The position numbers and the translations under genes were made by a program. A DNA stretch of 64,000 bases from Peribacillus asahii (GTDB taxonomy: Bacteria; Bacillota; Bacilli; Bacillales; DSM-1321). This document shows positions 56,303 to 64,000 of the stretch, piece by piece (positions within the stretch are counted from its first letter, which is position 1; every line of letters starts with the position of its first letter). The stretch is from positions 1,784,001 to 1,848,000 of the forward strand of contig NZ_CP026095.1 of assembly GCF_004006295.1 (NCBI RefSeq), read 5' to 3'. The notes below the pieces were generated by a model, which had not been told where the DNA came from, ran no database searches, and worked only from the letters and a program-made list of their open reading frames with translations.

Positions 56303-56704
56303 CTATTCAATTTTAATAGTTGTTTGTATAGGGCAAGTATGAAATTTATGAATGCGAATAGTTAATAGTGAATAAGCATACTCAGCACGTATTTGATGAT
56401 GATAAAGTGAAAAGGGGAAATGAATCACCCGTTCTATTATGTTTGGGTGTCCTTGTTTGGCTGAGCTAGACTTATCGTGCACGGAAATGGTAAGTGCATC
56501 ATGTTGAAGTCTCACACTAAGATCTTCTGTTTTATAGTTTTCTAAAGCTGCTTCAATAAAATATTCGTCATCACTTTCATAAATATCAATAAAAAATGTT
56601 TCGGCATCTAAAATTTGAGTATGAGGATCAAGAAAAAATTTCTTCACCCATTCGTCAAATAATTGGGCCTCTGTCTGTTGTTTCTTGCTGTCTGGTTCTT
56701 GCAT
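56303..56704 (-). CDS. cotM: Spore coat protein CotM, Hsp20-like
   Basis: A 133-residue alpha-crystallin-like protein (core about 45-130; FFIDIYESDDEYFIEAALENYKTEDLSVRL). B. subtilis CotM is of the same kind, size and location. The second of two close ATGs, 56704, is chosen, as GGGGG is 8 bases upstream; 56710 is too near. It converges on sbcC, whose stop is 3 bases away. Confidence 0.85.
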   Translation of the reverse strand: MQEPDSKKQQTEAQLFDEWVKKFFLDPHTQILDAETFFIDIYESDDEYFIEAALENYKTEDLSVRLQHDALTISVHDKSSSAKQGHPNIIERVIHFPFSLYHHQIRAEYAYSLLTIRIHKFHTCPIQTTIKIE

Positions 56705-56870
56705 ATTCATTCCCCCGTAACACCTTTTAAACCCTTTAACTTTATTGTATGTCATGAGTTTGTAGAAAGGTTACGGGATAAAAACTTATTTTTGAAAAGT
56801 TAAGTGAAGGAATATTTTTGAGTCACAAATGAACAAACGTTATTTAGAAGCACCTTTTGAAAAATGAATG

Positions 56871-56905
56871 AAATTGCAGTGGCTGTTGTAGCCACCGCAA
56901 TTTTT
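56871..56905 (-). terminator. Terminator after sspP
   Basis: On the minus strand ATTGCGGTGGC pairs with GCCACTGCAAT, followed by a T-rich tail. Confidence 0.8.
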
Positions 56906-56912
56906 CATTGTA

Positions 56913-57059
56913 CTACATATCATGATGACTATTATGTTTTTGACGGCTATGGTTTCGATTTTTTACTTTATGGGAGCCGCTTAGTGGTGCGGGTTGTCCA
57001 GAATTATTTCTTCGCGCTGATTGTTTATTACTATTATTTTGCTCATCTTTTTTAGTCAT
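56913..57059 (-). CDS. sspP: Small acid-soluble spore protein P
   Basis: A 48-residue peptide, read directly: polar, with [20 protein letters not shown] and a His-rich end HNSHHDM, matching SspP in both length and tail. A strong AGGAGGG precedes the ATG. Made in the forespore in B. subtilis. Short size hides it from ORF scans. Confidence 0.93.
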   Translation of the reverse strand: MTKKDEQNNSNKQSARRNNSGQPAPLSGSHKVKNRNHSRQKHNSHHDM

Positions 57060-57247
57060 TCGTAATCCCTCCTGTTTTTAGGCTAAGTGAATGAATAGTA
57101 TGGATTCATACGATTTTTCGTATGAAACTGTGGCTTAACAGTGCCTTTTTTTAAGATAAGCAGTGTTTACAAAATTATTCTGTACATATTCTGTCCAAAA
57201 GCGTAACAAGCTATGGAGGCAGACTAAAGTGAGGAGTTGAAAGTGAA

Positions 57248-57508
57248 GTGCAAGATAAATATGATAAGCGACGTGCTTTTCAAGAAGCACAAAATCAGTA
57301 CAAACAAGCAATAGATACGTTTCAAGGCATGGAGCCTAACAGTCCAGGGTATGGAAGTGAGCTAAAGCATGTTAAGCAAGAGGTGAATGAAGCCTATCAA
57401 CAAATTCAAACCGCTTTGACAACAGCTTCTGAACACCAACGTGTGCAATTAGAACAATTTGAAAAAGATTTACAAGGCATTATCCAAGCCGTTAATGAAG
57501 AACAATAA
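57248..57508 (+). CDS. Hypothetical helical protein between sspP and sspO, 86 residues
   Basis: A Gln-rich, amphipathic helical protein (AFQEAQNQYKQAIDTFQGME ... NEAYQQIQTALTTASEHQRV) starting at GTG with GAGGAG 11 bases upstream. No membrane segment or Cys. It lies opposite to the two ssp genes in an interval that in B. subtilis holds none like it. It shares its coiled-coil, Gln-rich look with the 38528 protein but no clear alignment. Function unknown. Confidence 0.6.
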   Translation: MQDKYDKRRAFQEAQNQYKQAIDTFQGMEPNSPGYGSELKHVKQEVNEAYQQIQTALTTASEHQRVQLEQFEKDLQGIIQAVNEEQ

Positions 57509-57509
57509 T

Positions 57510-57550
57510 AAAGATCTTTCTTATGCTGTTCATGCATAAGAAAGATCTTT
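57510..57550. terminator. Long perfect bidirectional terminator
   Basis: A perfect 17-bp stem (arms 57510-57526 and 57534-57550) with a 7-base loop, between the convergent helical-protein gene and sspO. Confidence 0.85.
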
Positions 57551-57562
57551 ATCTAAAATAGA

Positions 57563-57706
57563 TTATTGATTCTTCTTCCGTTTCTTATTATTTTGCTTTT
57601 GAGCTTCTGTAAGAGGCTCGTTGACAGGAAGTTCTGCATTAAAAGCAGCTCCTTTTTGAGCATCTGTTCCGTTCATCCCAGGATGACCAGCTTTTTGTTT
57701 CGACAT
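57563..57706 (-). CDS. sspO: Small acid-soluble spore protein O
   Basis: A 47-residue peptide ending [17 protein letters not shown], the clear SspO (CotK) signature, with a Gly-containing first half. GGAGGTGAT is 5 bases before the ATG. It is divergent from acnA, as in B. subtilis. Confidence 0.93.
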   Translation of the reverse strand: MSKQKAGHPGMNGTDAQKGAAFNAELPVNEPLTEAQKQNNKKRKKNQ

Positions 57707-57906
57707 AAAAATCACCTCCAATAATAGATTTCCATATTAAGTATTTTTTATGTAAAAAAAGTGTTTAAAGTATGCGGTGATTTCCTAGTATAATATTATG
57801 GGATGTAAGTAAGGGGAGTTGTTGAAAATGATTCTCAACACAGAGCTATTCTTTCTGAAAATCTAAGAGTAAATACATTTTTTTATAAGAAAAACTTATC
57901 AAAAAC

Positions 57907-57946
57907 AATAACTTTCTTGTTATTTACTTATACTATTTTTTATATT
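57907..57946 (+). promoter_or_regulatory. acnA promoter region with CcpC-like dyad
   Basis: AATAAC-N6-GTTATT (57907-57924) is a perfect inverted repeat resembling the ATAA...TTAT sites of CcpC, the citrate-responsive repressor of citB in B. subtilis. It overlaps TTGTTA (57917), which is 18 bases from TATATT (57941-57946). A hairpin AGTTTT-CGAT-AAAACT is in the leader. Confidence 0.5.
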
Positions 57947-58107
57947 AAAATTGAAACGAAGGAAAAGTTAGGATGGGAGAAAAAACCAGAGTTTTCGATA
58001 AAACTAGCTTTTTTACTTATATGTAGTGTAGACATGGTTTTAATAAAAACCACGTTTTGCTTCTTTGTGCAGAATTTCTGCGAGTTTTAATAGGGGGTAA
58101 TATTCTG

Positions 58108-60819
58108 ATGACAAAAAATGATGTTTATCAAGCACGTAAGTCCTTTGAAGTAGAAGGAAAACAGTACAACTACTACAGCCTTGCTGCTGTTGAGCAAGCA
58201 GGTGCAGGACAAGTTTCAAAATTACCTTATTCAATCAAGGTACTTCTTGAAGCAGTTCTTCGCCAAGTAGATGGCCGAGTAATTACTAAAGAGCACGTTG
58301 AAAACCTTGCAAAATGGGGAACTAGCGAACAAAAAGAAATCGACGTTCCTTTCAAACCATCACGTGTAATCCTACAAGATTTCACTGGTGTACCAGCAGT
58401 AGTTGACCTTGCATCTCTTCGTGGAGCAATGGCTGCTGTAGGTGGAGACCCACAAAAAATCAACCCAGAAATTCCAGTTGATCTTGTAATTGACCACTCT
58501 GTACAAGTTGATAAAGCTGGTACAGCGGACTCTCTTGCAGCTAACATGGATCTTGAATTCGAACGTAACACTGAGCGTTACCAATTCTTAAGCTGGGCTC
58601 AAAAATCATTCAATAACTACCGTGCGGTTCCACCAGCAACTGGTATCGTTCACCAAGTTAACCTTGAGTACCTTGCTAATGTTGTTCACGCGAACGAAAA
58701 TGTTGATGGTACATTTGAAGCATTCCCAGATTCAGTATTCGGTACAGACTCTCATACAACAATGATCAATGGTATCGGTGTTCTTGGATGGGGTGTAGGT
58801 GGTATCGAAGCGGAAGCAGGTATGCTTGGACAACCTTCATATTTCCCAGTTCCAGAAGTAATCGGTGTTAAATTAACTGGTCGTCTTCCACAAGGAACAA
58901 CTGCAACTGACCTTGCACTAAAAGTAACTCAAGTTCTTCGTGCAGAAGGCGTTGTAGGTAAATTCGTTGAGTTCTTCGGTCCTGGTGTAGGTTTACTACC
59001 ACTTGCTGACCGTGCAACAATTGCAAACATGGCTCCTGAATACGGTGCAACTTGCGGATTCTTCCCAATCGACGATGAAGCACTTGATTACCTACGTTTA
59101 ACTGGCCGTGATGAAACACAAATTAAAGTTGTTGAAGCATATTGCAAAAACAACGAATTATTCTACACAGCTGATAAAGAAGATCCAACATACACTAAAG
59201 TTGTTGAAATCAACCTTGCTGACATTGAACCAAACCTTTCTGGTCCAAAACGTCCACAAGATTTGATTCCACTTTCTCAAATGAAACAATCTTTCCATGA
59301 TGCAATCAATGCACCAATGGGTAACCAAGGTTTCGGTTTAAGCGAGAAAGAATTGGATAAAGAAATCACTGTTAAATTTGCTGATGGTACAGAAACAAAC
59401 ATGAAAACTGGTGCTATTGCAATCGCTGCGATCACTAGCTGTACAAATACATCTAACCCATACGTAATGCTTGGAGCAGGTCTTATTGCGAAAAAAGCAG
59501 TTGAAAAAGGCCTAACTGTTCCTGATTATGTAAAAACTTCTTTAGCACCAGGTTCTAAAGTTGTTACAGGTTACCTTCGTGATGCAGGTCTACAACCATA
59601 CCTTGATCAATTAGGATTCAACGTAGTTGGTTACGGATGTACAACATGTATCGGTAACTCAGGTCCATTAGCGGACGAAATCGAATCAGCTGTTGCAGAA
59701 GCAGATCTATTAATCACATCTGTACTTTCTGGTAACCGTAACTTTGAAGGACGTATTCACCCACTAGTAAAAGGTAACTACCTAGCTTCTCCAACTCTAG
59801 TTGTAGCTTACGCTCTTGCTGGTACTGTAGATATCGACCTACAAAAAGATTCTTTAGGTAAAGACAAAGATGGTAACGATGTATACTTAAATGACATCTG
59901 GCCATCAATCGAGGAAGTTAACGAAGTTGTTAAAGCAACAGTTACTCCTGAATTATTCCGTAAAGAATATGAAACAGTATTCACGGATAACCAACGTTGG
60001 AACGAAATCGAAACTAGCAACGACGAAATCTATACTTTCGATACAAAATCAACGTACATTCAAAACCCACCATTCTTCGAAGGAATGTCAGCTGAACCAG
60101 GAACAGTTAACCCACTTAGCGGTCTTCGCGTAGTTGGTAAATTCGGTGACTCAGTAACAACTGACCACATTTCTCCTGCAGGTTCAATCGGTAAAGATAC
60201 ACCAGCTGGTATCTACCTACGTGAAAATGGTGTTGCAATTCGCGACTTCAACTCTTACGGATCTCGTCGTGGTAACCACGAAGTAATGATGCGCGGAACA
60301 TTCGCTAACATCCGTATCCGTAACCAAATCGCTCCAGGTACAGAAGGTGGATTCACTACTTACTGGCCAACAGGCGATGTAATGGCTATCTATGATGCTT
60401 GTATGAAATACAAAGCTGACGGAACTGGCCTTGCTATCTTAGCTGGTAAAGACTACGGTATGGGATCTTCTCGTGACTGGGCTGCTAAAGGTACAAACCT
60501 TCTTGGCATTAAAACAGTTATCGCAGAAAGCTTCGAGCGTATCCACCGTTCTAACCTTGTGTTAATGGGTGTTCTTCCGCTTCAATTCAAAGCTGGAGAA
60601 AATGCTGAAACACTTGGCTTAACTGGTGAAGAAGCAATCGCTGTTCAAGTTGATGAAACAGTTAAACCACGTGATCTAGTAAAAGTTACAGCTACTGCTA
60701 AAGATGGTTCTGTAAAAGAATTCGAAGTACTAGTACGTTTCGACTCTGAAGTTGAAATCGACTACTACCGTCACGGTGGTATTCTTCCAATGGTATTACG
60801 CGGAAAATTACAAGCGTAA
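58108..60819 (+). CDS. acnA: Aconitate hydratase A
   Basis: A 903-residue AcnA/CitB-type aconitase that isomerises citrate and isocitrate in the TCA cycle. Three [4Fe-4S] ligands are seen: SCTNTSNP near residue 442 and [11 protein letters not shown] near 508-518. [20 protein letters not shown] and the swivelling-domain [10 protein letters not shown] are also conserved. ATG 58108 follows AGGGGGTAA. Codon use is strongly biased, fitting high expression. The Bacillus enzyme also binds RNA when its cluster is lost. Confidence 0.97.
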   Translation: MTKNDVYQARKSFEVEGKQYNYYSLAAVEQAGAGQVSKLPYSIKVLLEAVLRQVDGRVITKEHVENLAKWGTSEQKEIDVPFKPSRVILQDFTGVPAVVDLASLRGAMAAVGGDPQKINPEIPVDLVIDHSVQVDKAGTADSLAANMDLEFERNTERYQFLSWAQKSFNNYRAVPPATGIVHQVNLEYLANVVHANENVDGTFEAFPDSVFGTDSHTTMINGIGVLGWGVGGIEAEAGMLGQPSYFPVPEVIGVKLTGRLPQGTTATDLALKVTQVLRAEGVVGKFVEFFGPGVGLLPLADRATIANMAPEYGATCGFFPIDDEALDYLRLTGRDETQIKVVEAYCKNNELFYTADKEDPTYTKVVEINLADIEPNLSGPKRPQDLIPLSQMKQSFHDAINAPMGNQGFGLSEKELDKEITVKFADGTETNMKTGAIAIAAITSCTNTSNPYVMLGAGLIAKKAVEKGLTVPDYVKTSLAPGSKVVTGYLRDAGLQPYLDQLGFNVVGYGCTTCIGNSGPLADEIESAVAEADLLITSVLSGNRNFEGRIHPLVKGNYLASPTLVVAYALAGTVDIDLQKDSLGKDKDGNDVYLNDIWPSIEEVNEVVKATVTPELFRKEYETVFTDNQRWNEIETSNDEIYTFDTKSTYIQNPPFFEGMSAEPGTVNPLSGLRVVGKFGDSVTTDHISPAGSIGKDTPAGIYLRENGVAIRDFNSYGSRRGNHEVMMRGTFANIRIRNQIAPGTEGGFTTYWPTGDVMAIYDACMKYKADGTGLAILAGKDYGMGSSRDWAAKGTNLLGIKTVIAESFERIHRSNLVLMGVLPLQFKAGENAETLGLTGEEAIAVQVDETVKPRDLVKVTATAKDGSVKEFEVLVRFDSEVEIDYYRHGGILPMVLRGKLQA

Positions 60820-60830
60820 TTATAGTTGGG

Positions 60831-60867
60831 AAAACGGCAAACCTACATTTTAGGTTTGCCGTTTTTT
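60831..60867 (+). terminator. Terminator after acnA
   Basis: AAAACGGCAAACCT pairs perfectly with AGGTTTGCCGTTTT, followed by TTT. Confidence 0.93.
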
Positions 60868-60993
60868 TATTGGAGAAATACTTTCCATGTGTCGTCATTA
60901 TTGATACTATTTAAAGAAGAAATGTAAAATTGTACTAATTAATGAGTGTGATTAATAGGGTAAACGAGAATGCCAACATAGGGAGGCTGTTTT

Positions 60994-61530
60994 ATGATTA
61001 AAAAAGTTATCGCTTCAATTTTTTTACTTTCTCTGATCACTTTCTCTATTGTACAAGCAATGGATCAGCAAAAAGAAAAGAAAACAGAAGAGTTAGATCA
61101 ATTAGGCGGATTAACGATTGGTGGGGAGGCCCCAGATTTTACGTTAAAAACGCTAGAAGGGAAAGAAGTTTCTTTATCGGATTATAAGGGGAAAAAAGTG
61201 ATGTTAAACTTTTGGGCGACCTGGTGTCCGCCATGTAAAAAAGAAATGCCAGCTATGCAGCAATTTTCTGAAGAAGCAGGAGAGGATATAGTTGTTTTGG
61301 CTGTGAATATGGATCCAGAAAATGATGTAGAAGGATTTGCGTTAAATTATGAATTAACCTTTCCAATTGTTCTAGATCAGCCAGAGTCAGGAAGTCTTAT
61401 CAGTGAACAGTATAAAATCATGAGTATTCCTACGACTTTTTTTATTGATCGTGATGGCATTATTCAACATAAGTTCTTTGGTGAGATGCAGTTGAAAGAT
61501 ATGGAACGAAATATGAATAGTATGGAATAA
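60994..61530 (+). CDS. yneN: Membrane-anchored thioredoxin-like protein YneN
   Basis: A 178-residue TlpA/ResA-type protein: uncleaved-type N-terminal helix (IASIFLLSLITFSIVQAM), then a thioredoxin fold at about 45-178 with NFWATWCPPCKKEMP. The cis-Pro loop is SIPTTFFID. It probably acts outside the membrane as a thiol reductase, possibly fed by CcdA encoded 12 kb upstream (inference). GGGAGGC precedes the ATG. Confidence 0.92.
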   Translation: MIKKVIASIFLLSLITFSIVQAMDQQKEKKTEELDQLGGLTIGGEAPDFTLKTLEGKEVSLSDYKGKKVMLNFWATWCPPCKKEMPAMQQFSEEAGEDIVVLAVNMDPENDVEGFALNYELTFPIVLDQPESGSLISEQYKIMSIPTTFFIDRDGIIQHKFFGEMQLKDMERNMNSME

Positions 61531-61555
61531 GGAGCTAAAAGAGGCTCCTTTTTTA
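61529..61555 (+). terminator. Terminator after yneN
   Basis: AAGGAGC and GCTCCTT around 8 bases, then TTTTT; it starts inside the stop codon. Confidence 0.88.
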
Positions 61556-61717
61556 TATTTTTTGTAAATTTGGAAATAATAAAAAATACAAACTTTTACG
61601 ATTAGTAAATCAAGGGACCTGTGCACATAGTTATCCGTTCCTTGAAGCTTAACTGATTCTTCTTGTTTTTGAACTGGAAATCTGGATTTGCTATAAAAAA
61701 TGGAAGTAGGTGATAAA

Positions 61718-61846
61718 ATGAAAAGACACAAAAAAACATTTGAACAATTAATACAGGATAATAAAAGAGAGCTGCTGGAAGATTATAAAATGCTTGAAAT
61801 CATTGAAGAAAGAATTGAGAAACGACATATGCAAAAAGCCGAGTAA
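61718..61846 (+). CDS. FbpB-like small basic protein
   Basis: A 42-residue basic peptide KRHKKTFEQLIQDNKRELL ... MLEIIEERIEKRHMQK, fitting the FbpB small basic protein pattern (SFEELVxxNKxELLxDxxxLxxIExRxEKR). In B. subtilis FbpB works with the Fur-regulated sRNA FsrA in iron sparing. GTAGGTGAT precedes the ATG. I did not find a convincing Fur box, so iron control is not shown. Confidence 0.72.
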   Translation: MKRHKKTFEQLIQDNKRELLEDYKMLEIIEERIEKRHMQKAE

Positions 61847-61904
61847 AAACTGGTAGCTATATTTCCTGCTATTTGATGCAAATTAATAGTAGGAGGCGAT
61901 ATTG

Positions 61905-62048
61905 ATGAGTAACCCAAAAAAAGATTCCAAACACTTTAATCCTAATCACGTTGGGACAAAACAGAGAGCATTTGGTGGAAACAAAGGAAAGCAAATGCAA
62001 GATCAAACAAGTCCAACTCCTCAAGTGATTCAAACAAAAGGGGAATAG
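61905..62048 (+). CDS. sspN: Small acid-soluble spore protein N
   Basis: A 47-residue peptide with [21 protein letters not shown] and the invariant ending VIQTKGE, both typical of SspN. TAGGAGGCGAT precedes the ATG. It is followed by tlp, the same pair as in B. subtilis. Confidence 0.93.
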   Translation: MSNPKKDSKHFNPNHVGTKQRAFGGNKGKQMQDQTSPTPQVIQTKGE

Positions 62049-62123
62049 CTGTTACATCTATATTCATAATAAGTATCTTATAATTATGTTATGTAAACAA
62101 AAAAGTTGGTAGGGGGAAAAATG

Positions 62124-62369
62124 ATGACTAAACCAAATCCAGATAATCGTGCCGATAACGTAGAAAAGCTGCAAACAGCTATTGAAAATACACGAGAGAA
62201 TATACAGGCTGCAAATGAAGCAATCGAATGTTCATCATCAGCTGACACGGAAGCAATTCAGGCTAAAAATGAGCGAAGAATGGAAAGTATAAACTCGATG
62301 GAAGCTGAAATTGAAGATGAGCAAGCAGCTCGAAAAAACGGATATAAGAGCAGTAATCAGTTTCAATAA
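62124..62369 (+). CDS. tlp: Small acid-soluble spore protein Tlp
   Basis: An 81-residue helical spore protein with the Tlp pattern KPNPDNRADNVEKLQTAIEN, IQAKNERRMESI and EIEDEQAARKNGY. ATG 62124 is favoured, 7 bases after GGGGG; ATG 62121 is also possible. It is probably transcribed in the forespore together with sspN. Confidence 0.93.
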   Translation: MTKPNPDNRADNVEKLQTAIENTRENIQAANEAIECSSSADTEAIQAKNERRMESINSMEAEIEDEQAARKNGYKSSNQFQ

Positions 62370-62376
62370 ATAATGC

Positions 62377-62418
62377 AAAAAGGCTATCCAAAGTTTTTTA
62401 TTTGGATAGTCTTTTTTA
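62377..62418 (+). terminator. Terminator after tlp
   Basis: GGCTATCCAAA pairs with TTTGGATAGTC, then TTTTTT. Confidence 0.9.
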
Positions 62419-62537
62419 ACTATTAGCAATGGGTACAGTAATTATTTTGACGTGAAGGCAACTCGAATATTCAGTTTTCCAATCGAAATTATGGTAAGAT
62501 GATGATGAGACACGTTAGTAAAAGGAGAGAGAGACTT

Positions 62538-62960
62538 ATGCATATTGCTGAACATCAAATAGAAGTGCGTTACGCAGAAACCGATCAAATGGGCGTAGTC
62601 TATCATGCTAATTATTTAGTATGGATGGAACTGGGACGCACGCAGCTAATACGTGAATTAGGCTTTGAGTATGCTCAAATGGAGGCTGATGGTATCCTAT
62701 CACCTGTGATTGATATTCAGGTTTCTTATAAAACGCCAGTCCGTTATGGACAAGTGGCAATAATTAAGACATGGATTGAAAGCTATGATGGAATTCGAGT
62801 CGTTTATGGGTATGAGATTTTCAACGGAAATCAAGACTTAGCTGTAACGGGTCAGTCCTCACATGTATGTGTAAAAAAAGAAAGTTTTCGTCCTATTTCT
62901 ATTAAACGGCTTTTTCCTGAGTGGCACGAGGCCTATGAGAAGAATAAGAAGCTAGTTTAA
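62538..62960 (+). CDS. yneP: Acyl-CoA thioesterase YneP (4HBT)
   Basis: A 140-residue hot-dog-fold thioesterase. YAETDQMGVVYHANYLVWMELGRT holds the 4HBT catalytic Asp and substrate loop (about 13-36). ATG 62538 follows AAAGGAGAGAG; the upstream extension from 62499 is not supported. Substrate unknown. Confidence 0.92.
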   Translation: MHIAEHQIEVRYAETDQMGVVYHANYLVWMELGRTQLIRELGFEYAQMEADGILSPVIDIQVSYKTPVRYGQVAIIKTWIESYDGIRVVYGYEIFNGNQDLAVTGQSSHVCVKKESFRPISIKRLFPEWHEAYEKNKKLV

Positions 62961-62995
62961 AACGATAATTTACATAAGTTGAGGTGAAAAAAGCC

Positions 62996-63289
62996 TTGGC
63001 CTTCGGGATTAAGCGTAAAGATCTAGAAGAATGGAAGTACCGAATTGATGCAGGGGAAATTGCTTTTTTAACACATTATTGGTTGGATGATCGATTTCCA
63101 GGCTGTAAAACGGTGACCAAAGTCGGCTGCAAAGATTTAGATCGTTTAGCCAAATGGGGACAACAGTATGGTTTAAAGAGAGAATGGATTGATCTTAGAA
63201 AAGATGGCTACTCTCATTTTGATTTACTGGGGGAAAAGCAAAAACAAATTTTAGCAGCAGAAGGAATTCACGAAAAGCTGATAAAATAA
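62996..63289 (+). CDS. yneQ: Conserved protein YneQ
   Basis: A 97-residue protein starting at TTG (AFGIKRKDLEEWK). A conserved FLTHYWLDDRFPGCKTVTKVG lies near residue 26-46. No catalytic motif is known for the family. GAGGTG is upstream of the TTG; the GTG at 62984 lies within that signal and is rejected. It follows yneP by 35 bases. Confidence 0.88.
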   Translation: MAFGIKRKDLEEWKYRIDAGEIAFLTHYWLDDRFPGCKTVTKVGCKDLDRLAKWGQQYGLKREWIDLRKDGYSHFDLLGEKQKQILAAEGIHEKLIK

Positions 63290-63320
63290 CAACAGCGGCA
63301 CTTAGCCGCTGTTGTTATTT
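63285..63320. terminator. Bidirectional terminator, yneQ / yneR
   Basis: AATAACAACAGCGGC pairs perfectly with GCCGCTGTTGTTATT across ACTTA. Confidence 0.93.
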
Positions 63321-63605
63321 TGCATACGAAAATTCTGGTTCACCTAGTTTTTTATTAAAGCGAATAATTAGGTCATGACCATCGAAAAACCAAAGGTCAT
63401 TTTCTTCGATAAAGAAGGTTACTCCATCTTGCTCTGTTAATACAATCGGGTGAACCGGACGTTCCTGAGAAATACCTAAAGAAAAGCCAGCTTGAATACT
63501 GCTGTGGCCGCCATACCTTACAAAAAAACGAATATATGCACCTGAAGATAAAGCTAGTTCCTCTTTATACCAATCTACTGCTTCATTAGAAATTTTAATA
63601 TTCAC
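63315..63605 (-). CDS. yneR: HesB-like (A-type-fold) protein YneR
   Basis: A 96-residue protein of the HesB/IscA fold (MNIKISNEAVDWYKEEL, RFFVRYGGHSSIQAGFSLGI). It lacks the three cluster-binding cysteines of true A-type carriers, as usual for the YneR branch, so Fe-S carriage is unlikely. AAGGAGGAG precedes the ATG. Confidence 0.9.
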   Translation of the reverse strand: MNIKISNEAVDWYKEELALSSGAYIRFFVRYGGHSSIQAGFSLGISQERPVHPIVLTEQDGVTFFIEENDLWFFDGHDLIIRFNKKLGEPEFSYAK

Positions 63606-63801
63606 TATGTCTCCTCCTTCTGTCGAACCCTCGATTTTGTATAGAGCAAAAGTTACATAAGTTGTAAAAAAGCAGAATATTATTTCTGCATATATAAATC
63701 ATTTTCTAAAAGTGTCTAAAAAGTTCACAAATATAGGTGATATTTATAAAATATAACATGTTTATTTGTGGTATTATAGGACTATAAATAGGTTTTAATA
63801 C

Positions 63802-63939
63802 CTATTTTTTGTTTTCGTCTAATTCTGCTAGTTTTTTTAGAAGAATAGGCATGGGCATATGCATTACTTGTTCTAGTGGAACATTCAACGCTTTTGCTAG
63901 TTTGATGGCTGTTTCAGGTGAAATTTGTAATGGTTTCAT
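63802..63939 (-). CDS. yycC: YycC family peptide
   Basis: A 45-residue peptide, read directly: KPLQISPETAIKLAKALNVP then LEQVMHMPMPILLKKLAEL. This matches the YycC family (RPLQISPETA ... LMHMPxHIL). ATAAGGAGC precedes the ATG. An ATAGGT...ACCTAT hairpin overlaps its stop. Role unknown. Confidence 0.85.
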   Translation of the reverse strand: MKPLQISPETAIKLAKALNVPLEQVMHMPMPILLKKLAELDENKK

Positions 63940-64000
63940 AGTAGAAGCTCCTTATTTTTCAAGATTTTATAGATGAAGAATACATGTATTACGAAAACAA

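Noticed and set aside
63787..63810. Plus-strand terminator ATAGGT...ACCTAT with T run
   Set aside because: No plus-strand gene ends there; it overlaps the yycC stop and could simply be the end of that minus-strand unit.

Overview
The window looks like a chromosomal segment from an AT-rich, endospore-forming member of the Bacillaceae. Gene order from miaA-hfq-spoVK-hflX-ynbB-glnR-glnA, then lexA-yneA-yneB-ynzC-tkt-sirA-yneF-ccdA-ccdB-ccdC-yneK, and on to cotM-sspP-sspO-acnA-yneN-sspN-tlp-yneP-yneQ-yneR follows the well-known Bacillus subtilis backbone. Spore genes (spoVK, sspP, sspO, sspN, tlp, cotM, a YjcZ-type peptide, a Spo0E-like peptide) confirm a spore former. I could not name the species.

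Bases 1-27,800 are mostly metabolic and regulatory accessory modules. (a) A minus-strand pair: an RsbT-like switch kinase overlapping a large fusion of PAS-like sensor, histidine kinase, RsbR N-domain and STAS, cut by the window edge. (b) An acetoacetate / short-chain acyl-CoA module: thiolase behind a textbook sigma-54 promoter, a sigma-54 enhancer-binding regulator, and both subunits of a 3-oxoacid CoA-transferase. (c) An oxidoreductase and a chemoreceptor. (d) A five-gene set (RpiR regulator, M20 hydrolase, GNAT acyltransferase, N-acylamino-acid racemase, YkvI-type transporter) that matches the known N-succinyl route turning D-amino acids into L-amino acids. (e) glpK and glpD with a terminator-type leader before glpD. 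(f) A 3-hydroxybenzoate/gentisate catabolic cluster: AAHS transporter, IclR regulator (apparently frameshifted), fumarylpyruvate hydrolase, DinB-fold maleylpyruvate isomerase candidate, gentisate dioxygenase and FAD monooxygenase.

Bases 27,960-36,000 are backbone (miaA to glnA). Bases 36,000-41,070, between glnA and lexA, are a patchwork of small and broken genes: an L,D-transpeptidase, a Spo0E-like peptide, peptidoglycan-binding debris, a coat-like YjcZ peptide, a 40 % glutamine protein, a 40-residue peptide in its own terminator-bounded unit, and an SPP1-type holin. Bases 41,090-64,000 return to the backbone, interrupted at 46,300-48,800 by a decayed integrase fragment, a secreted Ig-like protein, a coiled-coil protein and an unusual tRNA-like gene with a 9-bp anticodon-position stem.

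Nearly every transcription unit ends in a clear stem-loop/T-run terminator. Recognisable regulatory sites include a sigma-54 promoter, a sigma-D-like promoter for the chemoreceptor, a cre-like site, a perfect GlnR box, LexA boxes, a 0A box and a CcpC-like dyad. At least two conserved genes and one pseudogene show one-base shifts in A/T homopolymers, so sequencing error must be considered before calling them dead. Several small genes absent from a long-ORF scan (yycC, sspO, sspP, sspN, fbpB-like, spo0E-like, yjcZ-like, the 40-residue peptide) were read directly from the sequence.
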